From NCBI GenBank assembly GCA_016720585.1, contig JADKKH010000002.1, positions 62,001 through 126,000 of the forward strand: a DNA stretch of 64,000 nt, written 5' to 3'. Positions 18,192 through 26,989 of the stretch are shown here, piece by piece. The stretch is from Chitinophagaceae bacterium. Lineage in GTDB: Bacteria; Bacteroidota; Bacteroidia; Chitinophagales; Chitinophagaceae. The position numbers were made by a program, and so were the translations under genes. The notes under the pieces were generated by a model. That model was not told the origin of the DNA and searched no databases. It was given only the letters and a program-made list of their open reading frames with translations. Numbering within the stretch: position 1 is the stretch's first letter; every line of letters begins with the position of its first letter.

Positions 18192-18551
18192 TTATTTTTT
18201 CAGGGCATCCCTTATTTCACGGAGCAGGATGATATCTTCCGGCGTCACTGCAGGAGCCGCTTCTTCCTTTTTCTTCATTGCATTAATTCCTTTTATGACT
18301 ATAAACAGGACAAAAGCAATAATGATGAAATTGAATACCGCCTGAATGAATTTTCCTACAGGTACCCCTCCAGCCGTCATCGTGGCAAAATAATTGGGAT
18401 CTCCCATGATCTTACCTATGATCGGCATTAAAACATCATCTACAATTGAACTGATGATTTTGCCGAAAGCGCCGCCGATAATTACGGCTACCGCGAGGTC
18501 CACAATATTACCTTTCATTGCAAATTCTTTGAATTCTTTTAGCATTCCCAT
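18192..18551 (-). CDS. mscL: Large-conductance mechanosensitive channel
   Basis: A 119-residue inner-membrane channel that opens under membrane tension to release solutes during osmotic downshock. An N-terminal amphipathic helix (MLKEFKEFAMKGN) precedes TM1 (about 15-45, VDLAVAVIIGGAFGKIISS), which lines the gate. A short loop with NYFATMTAG, TM2 (about 72-95) and a charged C-terminal helix follow. The start is ATG 18551. Standard length and features. Confidence 0.96.
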   Translation of the reverse strand: MGMLKEFKEFAMKGNIVDLAVAVIIGGAFGKIISSIVDDVLMPIIGKIMGDPNYFATMTAGGVPVGKFIQAVFNFIIIAFVLFIVIKGINAMKKKEEAAPAVTPEDIILLREIRDALKK

Positions 18552-18642
18552 AAAATTGATTTTAGTGTGTTTTAAATTTAATCCAAATGGAGATTTTTCC
18601 TTTTAAGACATTTTTTTTGATGAACCCGTTTTTTTCAGAGTC

Positions 18643-19389
18643 TTATTTTTTCATGCCGGGAAATTTCATGTCCAGTCCAGTAAGTAACTCATGTAACTGA
18701 CTGGCAATAATAAATTCCTTATACCAGTTCTGGTCTGCCGGAACAATGGTCCAGGGAGGCCTGTTGCAGTTATTAAAACAATCTTCATACACCTGCATGT
18801 AAATATCCCAGAGCCTGGCTTCCTCTAAATCCTTTTCATTGTACTTCCACATTTTGGCCTCGTCTTTCATTCTTTCCCGGAGCCTTTCTTCCTGTTCTTC
18901 CGGTGAAATATGAAGGTAGAATTTCAGGATATGTGTATGGTTATGTTCCTGGAGCAATTGTTCAAAATCATTAATGGCTATCATGCGTTTCTTAGCCGTA
19001 TCATCATCACACCATTTATGCACTCTGGTTATTAATATATCTTCATAATGCGATCGGTTGAAAATCTGTATCATGCCTTTGGAAGGTGCATGCTGGTGAA
19101 TTCTCCATAAAAAATCATGCGATAATTCTTCAGGTGTCGGGGCTTTGTATGACTTTACCGTTACTCCCTGCGGGTTCATATTGCCTAATACATTACGTAT
19201 GACACCATCTTTACCGCTTCCATCCATCCCCTGTATCACCACCAGCACGGAATGTTTAGCTTCTGCAAATAACAGGTTTTGCAACTCATCAAGTTCCTGC
19301 AGGATCTTGTCTGTTTTATCTTTTATTTCCTTTTTATCAAGCTCTTTCGGGGCCCGTGTGGAAATTTCCTTTAAATTAATATGGCTCAT
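18643..19389 (-). CDS. ppk2: Polyphosphate:nucleotide phosphotransferase, PPK2 family
   Basis: A 248-residue cytoplasmic kinase that transfers phosphate between polyphosphate and nucleotides. The Walker A motif is GMDGSGKDGV (about residues 54-63), followed by the lid region TPEELSHDFLWR and FNRSHYEDIL. The spacing and the Asp after the Walker Lys resemble the class III / PPK2-type enzymes that phosphorylate AMP and ADP. The longest frame begins at GTG 19416, but ATG 19389 (MSHINLKEI) is the natural start. Direction and nucleotide preference cannot be settled from sequence. Confidence 0.92.
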   Translation of the reverse strand: MSHINLKEISTRAPKELDKKEIKDKTDKILQELDELQNLLFAEAKHSVLVVIQGMDGSGKDGVIRNVLGNMNPQGVTVKSYKAPTPEELSHDFLWRIHQHAPSKGMIQIFNRSHYEDILITRVHKWCDDDTAKKRMIAINDFEQLLQEHNHTHILKFYLHISPEEQEERLRERMKDEAKMWKYNEKDLEEARLWDIYMQVYEDCFNNCNRPPWTIVPADQNWYKEFIIASQLHELLTGLDMKFPGMKK

Positions 19390-19500
19390 AAATAAAAATT
19401 GAATGATTGCCGGCACAAGATACTACATCGGACAATCAGTAAAATTGAACTATAAAAAAGGGGCCTTTGTGACTTCATTTCATGACCTTTGCCGCTCTTT

Positions 19501-20406
19501 ATGAGTAAAAAATTTATCAGCTGGGCAATTTATATTGCTCTTTGTATAATCTGGGGTAGTTCTTTTAAACTGATGCATGACAGCCAGCAGGGATTATCGG
19601 CTGCTCAGATGGCAGCGCTCCGTATTTTTTCGGCCGGGTTGGTATTTGTTCCTCTGGCCTTTTTCCATTTCTCTAAAATTCCAAAAAACAAACTGGGTTT
19701 AGTTCTTTTAAGCGCCGTGGTCGGAAACTTAATACCTGCTTTTTTATTCGCAGAAGCCATTACCCGGCTGGACAGTTCGCTGGCAGGCATACTCAATTCG
19801 CTGACACCGATTTGTGTAGTGCTTATAGGCATTTTCTTTTTTAAGGATAAAGTGAAAAGTCAGAAAATCGTTGGAGTTGTTATTGGATTCCTGGGGTTAG
19901 TTTTACTTACTGTCTTACCGCTGTTACTTAGCAAAAAGAGTATGAGCTTTGACAACCTGGGATATACATTATTAATTGTATTGGCCACCTTTCTTTACGG
20001 GATCAATGTAAATATGGTGGGTCATTATCTAAAAGGGCTCAACCCGATACAGGTGGCAACGGTATCTCTTTCTTTTATGACCATACCCGCAGGTATTATT
20101 CTGATTCAACAGGGCTTCTTAGACCTTAATTTCAGGGATATCCAGGTTCAAAACTCGGTATGGGCATCCGTGGGATTGGGAATCGGGGGAAGTGCTATAG
20201 CCACGGCCTTATTTTACCTACTCGTACAAAAAGCCGGGATCTTATTTGCCTCCCTTGTAACCTATGGCATTCCCTTTATCGCTTTATTATGGGGCTTTAT
20301 TGATGGAGAAAAAATAACTTTCGTAAAACCACTCTGCCTTGGTATTATTCTAATGGGGGTGTATATGGCTAACAGGCCAGATAAAAAAGAAAAGGGTATT
20401 GACTGA
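19501..20406 (+). CDS. DMT-superfamily (EamA) transporter
   Basis: A 301-residue inner-membrane protein with ten predicted hydrophobic helices in two EamA repeats (about 5-135 and 155-295). The first helix carries CIIWGSSFKLM, the typical EamA start, and a second repeat signature appears near GIPFIALLWGF. Members export amino acids, metabolites or drugs; the substrate here is unknown. A TTG lies four codons upstream in frame, but ATG 19501 is preferred. It is a single plus-strand gene between two convergent or divergent neighbours. Confidence 0.9.
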   Translation: MSKKFISWAIYIALCIIWGSSFKLMHDSQQGLSAAQMAALRIFSAGLVFVPLAFFHFSKIPKNKLGLVLLSAVVGNLIPAFLFAEAITRLDSSLAGILNSLTPICVVLIGIFFFKDKVKSQKIVGVVIGFLGLVLLTVLPLLLSKKSMSFDNLGYTLLIVLATFLYGINVNMVGHYLKGLNPIQVATVSLSFMTIPAGIILIQQGFLDLNFRDIQVQNSVWASVGLGIGGSAIATALFYLLVQKAGILFASLVTYGIPFIALLWGFIDGEKITFVKPLCLGIILMGVYMANRPDKKEKGID

Positions 20407-20431
20407 TGACATTTCAAAGAAATAACCCCCC

Positions 20432-20995
20432 TTATACAGACATGATCTCTTTTTCTTTTAAAACAAGATGTTTTTCAACCAATACAATGAATTTATTGGT
20501 TACCTCCTGCACATTATCTTCTGCATCTTTCGCAGCATCCTCACTCAACCCGTTCTTTTGAAGTTTTTTAATATGTTCAATCGCATCGCGGCGGATATTC
20601 CGGATGGTTACTTTTGAATGTTCTCCTTCCACGAGACATTTTTTAACCAGTTCCTTTCTTCTTTCTTCGGTTAAGGGAGGTAAAGAAAGCCGGATCATAA
20701 CACCATCTCCTTGCGGAGTAACACCAATATTGGCAGCAATGATCGCCCTTTCAATGGGCTGGACCATGTTTTTCTCCCAAGGTTGAATCGTCAGTGTCCG
20801 GGCATCCATTACGCTGACATTAGCTACCTGGTTGATCGGAACATGTGAGCCATAATAATCGACTACTAATCCATCCAGCATTTGGGGATTGGCTTTACCT
20901 GCCCTGATCTTTACCAGTTCAGCTTCGAGGTGACTGATTGCTTTTTTCATGTGGTCATCTGCCACTGCAATTATTGACGTAATTTCTTCCACCAT
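20432..20995 (-). CDS. frr: Ribosome recycling factor
   Basis: A 187-residue protein that splits post-termination ribosomes together with EF-G. It has the family layout of a long three-helix bundle with an inserted alpha/beta domain. Visible marks are LVKIRAGKANPQML, YYGSHVPINQVANVSV, then RLSLPPLTEERRKELVKK. The start is ATG 20995 and the length is normal. pyrH, a common neighbour, is not present here; frr stands alone with a candidate promoter upstream. Confidence 0.97.
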   Translation of the reverse strand: MVEEITSIIAVADDHMKKAISHLEAELVKIRAGKANPQMLDGLVVDYYGSHVPINQVANVSVMDARTLTIQPWEKNMVQPIERAIIAANIGVTPQGDGVMIRLSLPPLTEERRKELVKKCLVEGEHSKVTIRNIRRDAIEHIKKLQKNGLSEDAAKDAEDNVQEVTNKFIVLVEKHLVLKEKEIMSV

Positions 20996-21051
20996 ATAGA
21001 ATTCTTTTTAGGTATTCCCGGCACTATTCATAACTAATACACACGGGGATG

Positions 21052-21059
21052 CAAATCTA
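21052..21059 (-). promoter_or_regulatory. Candidate -7 promoter element for frr
   Basis: Reads TAGATTTG on the minus strand, an exact match to TAnnTTTG, 57 bp upstream of the frr start. No clear -33 element. Confidence 0.4.
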
Positions 21060-21139
21060 ACGAAAGAGTAGAATTCATAATTGTTATCATTGGTAAAAAA
21101 TCCGGGGAAGAAACCGGGTAAACAGAAAAGCCAAAAAAA

Positions 21140-22276
21140 TCAGTTTTTTCCGGCTGCTTTTTGCGCTTCTTTGGTCAATTTCAACACGCGGTTACTGGTT
21201 TTAAGTTCTGAAGCCCCGTCCATTCGTTTTGCAATAACCATAACCCGGCCTCTTCTGCGGAAATACAAGAATCCCAGTCCGGAAAAGGCAAGAATCAGCA
21301 TAATAAGAATTAAATAATTGGGGCCCAGTGACCTTCCAAACCAGGCGAGCAAAATAAAAGCAATATTAATGCCCACGCAGGTAAATGTTACCGCAGCATG
21401 ACCCAGTCCCCTGTCAAGCAGTAAATGATGTACATGATTACGGTCCGGAGTAAAAGGTGACCTTCCATTAATAATACGGATACCAAAAACCCGCAGTGTA
21501 TCCAATAAAGGAACAATTAATACGGCAAACCCGATGGCTACTGCGGAAGAAACCGGAACGACTACAAAAGGAGCATTGGCTACATTAATGAATTTGATAA
21601 CCAGTATCGCATTTACCAACCCGATCATCAGTGAGCCCGAATCTCCCATGAATATTTTGGCGGGGTGATGGTTAAAGATTATAAAGGCCACCAGGCTTCC
21701 TGCTAATGAAAAAGCCAGTAAGGCATACGCCTGGTAGTCAATAACAAAGAAATAAGAGCCAAAGACCAGCATGGTAAGAATTCCCAGGCTGGAAGCAAGT
21801 CCATCAACACCGTCGATAAGATTAAAAGAGTTGATGACAACAATGATGGTCAGGTAGGATAATGCCAGTCCAAAACCTTCGGGAACCTGTTCAAACCCCA
21901 GGAAACCATGCATACTATCCAGGCGTATACCACCCAGATGAATAAGGATCGATGCAGCGATCAGCTGACCGATGAATTTTTTGGTGGCCGATAATATCAT
22001 GATATCATCCTTCAATCCCAGAAAAAAGATAACAATCGCGGCCGCAAAAAAATATTGAAACTCGGGATTCAGGTACCCCTGAATGGATAAAAGAGACGCC
22101 AGTAAAAAGCCCCCGAAAATACCTATACCGCCAAGAGAAGCAACCAGGCGGGTGTGCACTTTTCTTTCATCCGGGATATCATATAATTTTTTCTGCTCAG
22201 CCGCCTGCATAACCACGGGGATCGCCAGAAAAGTGATTATAAAAGAAACTGAAGCGGTCAACAATATATCAAGCAT
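21140..22276 (-). CDS. WecA/TagO-type undecaprenyl-phosphate sugar-1-phosphate transferase
   Basis: A 378-residue polytopic inner-membrane enzyme that loads a HexNAc-1-phosphate onto the lipid carrier, starting an O-antigen-like or capsular glycan. Family marks are KLYDIPDERKVHT near residue 30, GLKDDIM (Asp-rich motif), NLIDGVDGLASS, FMGDSGSL and the basic HVHHLLLDRGLGH loop. About ten membrane helices are evident. The start is ATG 22276. No partner glycosyltransferases are adjacent; the GT2 gene at 33790 is far away. WecA-like rather than MraY-like because of the HHLLLDRG loop. Confidence 0.9.
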   Translation of the reverse strand: MLDILLTASVSFIITFLAIPVVMQAAEQKKLYDIPDERKVHTRLVASLGGIGIFGGFLLASLLSIQGYLNPEFQYFFAAAIVIFFLGLKDDIMILSATKKFIGQLIAASILIHLGGIRLDSMHGFLGFEQVPEGFGLALSYLTIIVVINSFNLIDGVDGLASSLGILTMLVFGSYFFVIDYQAYALLAFSLAGSLVAFIIFNHHPAKIFMGDSGSLMIGLVNAILVIKFINVANAPFVVVPVSSAVAIGFAVLIVPLLDTLRVFGIRIINGRSPFTPDRNHVHHLLLDRGLGHAAVTFTCVGINIAFILLAWFGRSLGPNYLILIMLILAFSGLGFLYFRRRGRVMVIAKRMDGASELKTSNRVLKLTKEAQKAAGKN

Positions 22277-22299
22277 CTAAGCAGCGTTTAATTATGGTA

Positions 22300-22330
22300 C
22301 AAAAATAGGTCTTAAACCTTTAGTTTTCAA
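22300..22330 (-). promoter_or_regulatory. Candidate promoter for the WecA-type gene
   Basis: On the minus strand TTG (22330-22328) is followed after 20 nt by TATTTTTG (22307-22300). This fits the Bacteroidota -33 / -7 layout and lies 24 bp upstream of the start codon. Confidence 0.5.
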
Positions 22331-22513
22331 CAGTGAATTAATTTCTTAATACTACCGGATAGCATTAATTCCTTAAAAACACAGGACGAATTGAATTTGT
22401 TGGCAAGTAGATTAATCCGGATGGATTTTGTATCAAAAAAGACTGCATTTTTGCTATGCATTCAGGTATTTGAATGCACAAGATACAATAAGTTTAAAAA
22501 GAACCTATTTTTT

Positions 22514-23347
22514 ATGGCAGAACTTACTAAAATTGCTTCTCAAATAAGACGTGACATTGTACGTATGGTGCATGGAGCCAGCAGCGGACATCCCGGTGGC
22601 TCATTAGGTTGCGCTGATTTTTTGGTGGCCTTGTATTTCAAAATGATGAAACACAACCCGGCATTTACAATGGATGCTTTGAATGAAGACGTATTTATAC
22701 TATCCAATGGTCATGTTTCACCTTTATTTTATGCTACCCTTGCCCGTTCAGGATATTTTGATATAAAAGAACTGGCTACTTTCCGGAAAATAAATTCCCG
22801 GTTACAGGGACATCCTGCTACCCATGAACATTTACCCGGTGTCAGAATTGCTTCTGGTTCGTTAGGTCAGGGCATGAGTGTGGCCATCGGGGCAGCGCTG
22901 ACTAAAAAATTAAATGGTGAAAAAAATATTGTTTTTTCACTTCATGGTGATGGGGAACTGGATGAAGGGCAGATATGGGAAGCTGTGATATTTGCTGCCC
23001 ATCATAAAGTGGATAATCTTATCGCTACCATCGACTGGAATGGCCAGCAGATCGATGGCCCTACAGATAAAGTAATGGGTCTTGGTAACATCCGTCAGAA
23101 ATTTGATGTCTTTGGCTGGACCACTTTAGAAATGAATGGCAATGATATGGATGATGTGGTGGCAACACTGGAACAGGCAAAATCATTGACCGGACAGGGT
23201 AAACCCATTGGAATCATGATGCACACGTCCATGGGAAAAGGTGTTGATTTTATGGAAGGCACACATGAATGGCATGGTATTGCCCCCAATGATGAACAGC
23301 TGGCCAAAGCGTTGGCACAATTACCTGAAACGCTGGGAGACTATTAG
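22514..23347 (+). CDS. Transketolase, N-terminal (TPP-binding) subunit
   Basis: A 277-residue protein matching only the first domain of transketolase: ASSGHPGGSLGCADFL, then ASGSLGQGMSVAIG, HGDGELDEGQIWEA and the NGQQIDG loop that complete the diphosphate and Mg site. The second half, with the pyrimidine domain and catalytic Glu, must come from a separate subunit. No such gene follows: the next gene is on the other strand. The longest frame begins at 22391, but ATG 22514 (MAELTKIASQIRRD) is the conserved start. It acts in the pentose phosphate pathway if paired. Confidence 0.93.
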   Translation: MAELTKIASQIRRDIVRMVHGASSGHPGGSLGCADFLVALYFKMMKHNPAFTMDALNEDVFILSNGHVSPLFYATLARSGYFDIKELATFRKINSRLQGHPATHEHLPGVRIASGSLGQGMSVAIGAALTKKLNGEKNIVFSLHGDGELDEGQIWEAVIFAAHHKVDNLIATIDWNGQQIDGPTDKVMGLGNIRQKFDVFGWTTLEMNGNDMDDVVATLEQAKSLTGQGKPIGIMMHTSMGKGVDFMEGTHEWHGIAPNDEQLAKALAQLPETLGDY

Positions 23348-23373
23348 GATAAATTGAGTCGCTTTGAATTTCA

Positions 23374-24597
23374 TTATTCACTTCTCAGTGAAAATTCCTG
23401 TGCCGCAGCTTTCCTTGAAGGCAGCCAGGATGCCAAAAAAGCAATAACAAAAACAGTAACCCCCACCAGCAGGAAATCAAACAACCGAAGTTTAACGGGA
23501 AAATAATTAATCAAAAAAGATCCGCCTTGCAAAGGAATCAGATGAAATTTGAGTTGGAGCCATGCAAGTAACAAAGCCAGCAACATTCCGATCCCACCGC
23601 CCAGGAAAGCCAGTAACATCCCTTCACTTAAAAATATCCGCCCGATAAATTGGCGGTTACCACCCAGTGCATGCAGGACACTGATGTCTTTTTGTTTTTC
23701 CAGCACCAGCATGGTCAGTGCGCCAATCATATTGAAAGCGGCCACAACCAGTATTAAACAAAGTACTCCATAAATTACCCAGCGCTCGGCATTCATGATA
23801 GCATAAAGACTGCGGTTTTGTTCATACCGGTTCTGAATCAGGTAATTTGTTCCGAAGACCAGCCGGATCTTCTTTTTGATTTCATTCGTAACAGCAGGAT
23901 CATATAAGGCAATTTCAACTCCGCTGTATTGATTGCTATCCAGTTTCAGCGATCGTTTTACAAAATCAATATTTGTAATGCCATACTTGTTATCAAAATC
24001 CTGCTGAATTAAAAAAGCAGCTGATGAACGGATGGTATCATTGCTGATATCTTCCAGGAGGTTAACCTGGTTGCTGTTGCTCTTTCTTGGCAAATATATC
24101 TTTAAAGTAAAAATATTCCGGCCGGCCTGAATACCCAGAGCCCCTTCTACCCCAGCGCCCAGTACCAGTTTGGGGGCATCTTCATTCCCCAGATCGTATG
24201 CACCATTGATCAGGTGGTCTGCAACCCCGGTAACATACCTGTAATTCTCATCAACTCCTTTAAGATAAATGACCGACTGGTAATCTCCGTTTTGCACAAG
24301 GGCTTTTTCTTCCACAACCAGGGAAAAATTTTTTATGCCGTCAATACCTTTTAATTTTTGTATTTGTCCGGCCGTAAGCGTTAGAGTTTTGCCTGAAGCC
24401 GGAGAGATTTTCAGATCGGTATAAAAAGAAGAGTATAATGATTTTACCAACCCCTCAAATCCATTAAATACACTCAGCACCAGAATTAACGCTGCTGTGC
24501 CGATAATGATCGCCGTAATACTTACCCAGGCAATAACATTAATGGCATTGGTGGATTTTTTTGCTTTAAAATAGCGCCAGGCAAAAAGGAAATGCAT
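23374..24597 (-). CDS. LolC/LolE-type lipoprotein-releasing ABC permease
   Basis: A 407-residue inner-membrane protein. An N-terminal helix (WRYFKAKKSTNAINVIAWVS, then ITAIIIGTAALIL) is followed by a large periplasmic domain (about 50-260). A C-terminal FtsX block has three helices (about 275-400) with KQKDISVLHALGG and the LAFLGGGIGMLLALLLAW segment. This is the LolC/E architecture that extracts lipoproteins for outer-membrane sorting. Its ATPase LolD is not adjacent. The start is ATG 24597; the rbfA stop lies 68 bp upstream, so the two may be one unit. Confidence 0.9.
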   Translation of the reverse strand: MHFLFAWRYFKAKKSTNAINVIAWVSITAIIIGTAALILVLSVFNGFEGLVKSLYSSFYTDLKISPASGKTLTLTAGQIQKLKGIDGIKNFSLVVEEKALVQNGDYQSVIYLKGVDENYRYVTGVADHLINGAYDLGNEDAPKLVLGAGVEGALGIQAGRNIFTLKIYLPRKSNSNQVNLLEDISNDTIRSSAAFLIQQDFDNKYGITNIDFVKRSLKLDSNQYSGVEIALYDPAVTNEIKKKIRLVFGTNYLIQNRYEQNRSLYAIMNAERWVIYGVLCLILVVAAFNMIGALTMLVLEKQKDISVLHALGGNRQFIGRIFLSEGMLLAFLGGGIGMLLALLLAWLQLKFHLIPLQGGSFLINYFPVKLRLFDFLLVGVTVFVIAFLASWLPSRKAAAQEFSLRSE

Positions 24598-24665
24598 AAT
24601 ATCCCGCTCCCCGGAAGGAGAATTTTTAATGAATCAATATTATTGCAGCTACCGTATAGGTTTTA

Positions 24666-25043
24666 TCATTTCCCATCCGGGGCCGGGGGTTTCTCTTCCT
24701 CAATCTTCTTAAAAATCTCTTCCATCTTAAACACATGATCCAGCGTATCATCCTGGAAGAACTTTAACACGGGCATGCTGCGCAACTGGTGTCTCACTTT
24801 AGCCGTCAGTTCTTTTTTTATTTCATGATGCCGGTCTTCAATTTTACGCAAAGCCGCTTTTCCGTCTTTCACCTGGAAAAAGCTCAGGTAGAACCTGGCT
24901 TCCAGCAGGTCGGGCGTTACTTTTACCGACGAAATGGATACCATCCCCCCATCCAGCATGTTTAACCCCAACCGTTGGAAAATCAGGTTCATTTCTTCAT
25001 TCAGCAGTCCGGCAATCTGTTTCTGTCGTTTTCCTTCTTCCAT
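24666..25043 (-). CDS. rbfA: Ribosome-binding factor A
   Basis: A 125-residue KH-fold protein that matures the 30S subunit and the 5' end of 16S rRNA. GKRQKQIAGLLNEEMN opens the family domain, followed by VSISSVKVTPDLLEARFYLSF and LRSMPVLKFFQDDTLDHV. The open frame extends back to a TTG at 25136 that touches the ABC exporter start. ATG 25043 gives normal length and leaves room for two divergent promoters. A Pro-rich tail ends the protein. Confidence 0.95.
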   Translation of the reverse strand: MEEGKRQKQIAGLLNEEMNLIFQRLGLNMLDGGMVSISSVKVTPDLLEARFYLSFFQVKDGKAALRKIEDRHHEIKKELTAKVRHQLRSMPVLKFFQDDTLDHVFKMEEIFKKIEEEKPPAPDGK

Positions 25044-25135
25044 AGCTTTGTTACAATTTGCTGCCGCCCTTTTTAAACCTTCGGCGGACGCCGTAAAATT
25101 AGTTACTTTGCGGCTTTGCACAGAAGCAATTTTCA

Positions 25136-26941
25136 ATGAAGCAATACTCCAGGATTTTTCAATATTTAAAGGCCTACAAAGGGAAAATTATTCTTTATTT
25201 CTTTTTTACCTTTTTAAGCATTGTTTTTTCAATCGTTTCGGTAAGTATGCTGATGCCGTTTCTGCAGTTAATTTTTACCGGGAATGGAACCGGCTTTACA
25301 TCTGGCAGCAATAACGCCGTTATCCGGTTCATCAATGATTTTCTGACTGATATGAAAAACACAAAGGGCAAAGTACCCACGCTGGGTATCATTTGCCTGA
25401 TGATGATTAGTTTTATTCTGTTAAAAAACCTTTTTCTGTATCTTTCTTATTATGTACTCAATCCCCTGAAGAACACCATTGTTAACCACCTCCGGGAAGA
25501 ATTGTTCGATAAAGTATTGCGGCTTCCTATCGGGTTTTTTAATGAAAAAAGAAAAGGCGACCTCATGAGCCGGATGACCAATGATGTTGGAGAAGTGGAA
25601 AGCTCTGTGGTGGGAACATTGGAAGGCTGGATAAGGGATCCTATGACAATCCTGGTAACATTATTTGTGTTATTTACTATCAGTTTTCAGCTCACCTTTT
25701 TTATTCTAATATTAATTCCGGTACTTGGCCTGGTAATCGGCCGTATCACCCGGTCATTAAAAAAACATTCGGAAGAGGTAGCCACCAAATACGGCGAAAC
25801 ACTTTCTACGCTTGATGAAACACTGGGTGGACTTCGGGTGATCAAGGCATTTAATATTGAAAAATTATTGCGAAATAAATTTTTCAGGACAAATGAAGAA
25901 TTGCTGTCCGCAAAAAATAATATCGCCTACAGAAGAGATCTGGCTTCCCCGCTTTCAGAAGTACTGGGCGTCTTGCTATTTACAGCCGTTTTATATTATG
26001 GAGGAAGATTGGTCGTCCAAAACCAATTGCTGGAAGCATCCGCATTTCTCGGCTTCCTCGTTATTTTTTATAACATCATCAACCCTGCAAAATCATTATC
26101 TACTTCCTTCAGTAATATGCGGAAAGGGGCTGCCGCTATAAACCGCATAGAAGAGATTTTGAAAACACCGATCACGGTTGACGATAACCCGAATGGCAAA
26201 CAATTGCATTCATTTACCGATAAAATAGAATTCAGAAATGTACACTTTGCCTATGACGATGCCGTGATTCTGGACAACATCAACTTTTCGATCTCCAAAG
26301 GTAAAACCATTGCCCTGGTAGGTTCCAGCGGTGCCGGAAAATCTACATTGGCCGACCTCGTACCCAGGTTTCATGATGTTACGGGTGGAGAAGTGCTGAT
26401 TGATGGTGTCAATATCAAAGAGTATTCACTTCATTCGGTACGTAGCCTGATGAGCATTGTAACCCAGGAACCCATCTTATTTAATGATACGATTTCCGGC
26501 AATATTGCCCTGGGTTTCCCCGGAGCAACGCCCGAACAAATTGTTGAAGCCGCCAAAATTGCCAATGCCCACGATTTTATCATAAAAAAAGAAGGTGGTT
26601 ACAACAGTAATATCGGTGACCGGGGCAGCAAGCTGAGCGGAGGCGAAAGGCAACGATTAACGATTGCCCGGGCTGTTTTAAAAAACCCCCCGATACTGAT
26701 CCTGGATGAAGCCACATCTTCGCTTGATACAGAAAGTGAACGTTTGGTACAGGATGCTATCAACAATATGATGAAGAACAGAACCAGTATTGTGATCGCC
26801 CATAGACTCTCCACGATTCGCCACGCGGATGAAATAATTGTTTTACAAAAAGGAAAGATTGTAGAAAGAGGAAACCACGATGAATTACTGTCACAACAGG
26901 GTTTTTACCGGAAACTGGTGGAGATGCAGGAAGTAAAATAA
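25136..26941 (+). CDS. MsbA-type ABC exporter (fused membrane and ATPase domains)
   Basis: A 601-residue inner-membrane half-transporter that works as a dimer. Six membrane helices (about 17-320) are followed by an ABC domain: Walker A GSSGAGKST, signature LSGGERQRL, Walker B ILILDEATSS and the switch IAHRLS. It resembles MsbA and lipid or glycolipid flippases of Bacteroidota. Lipid A biosynthesis genes (lpxD, lpxC/fabZ) lie elsewhere in this window, which fits but does not prove a lipid A role. The start is ATG 25136, 92 bp from the rbfA start on the other strand. Confidence 0.92.
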   Translation: MKQYSRIFQYLKAYKGKIILYFFFTFLSIVFSIVSVSMLMPFLQLIFTGNGTGFTSGSNNAVIRFINDFLTDMKNTKGKVPTLGIICLMMISFILLKNLFLYLSYYVLNPLKNTIVNHLREELFDKVLRLPIGFFNEKRKGDLMSRMTNDVGEVESSVVGTLEGWIRDPMTILVTLFVLFTISFQLTFFILILIPVLGLVIGRITRSLKKHSEEVATKYGETLSTLDETLGGLRVIKAFNIEKLLRNKFFRTNEELLSAKNNIAYRRDLASPLSEVLGVLLFTAVLYYGGRLVVQNQLLEASAFLGFLVIFYNIINPAKSLSTSFSNMRKGAAAINRIEEILKTPITVDDNPNGKQLHSFTDKIEFRNVHFAYDDAVILDNINFSISKGKTIALVGSSGAGKSTLADLVPRFHDVTGGEVLIDGVNIKEYSLHSVRSLMSIVTQEPILFNDTISGNIALGFPGATPEQIVEAAKIANAHDFIIKKEGGYNSNIGDRGSKLSGGERQRLTIARAVLKNPPILILDEATSSLDTESERLVQDAINNMMKNRTSIVIAHRLSTIRHADEIIVLQKGKIVERGNHDELLSQQGFYRKLVEMQEVK

Positions 26942-26989
26942 TAAAACGGCTTTGCGCTGGACGGACTGTTAATCAAATAGGTTCTTTTA

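Noticed and set aside
21111..21160. A-rich/T-rich inverted sequence at the end of the WecA-type gene as a terminator
   Set aside because: The stem is imperfect and dominated by A-T pairs, overlapping the coding end; not convincing.
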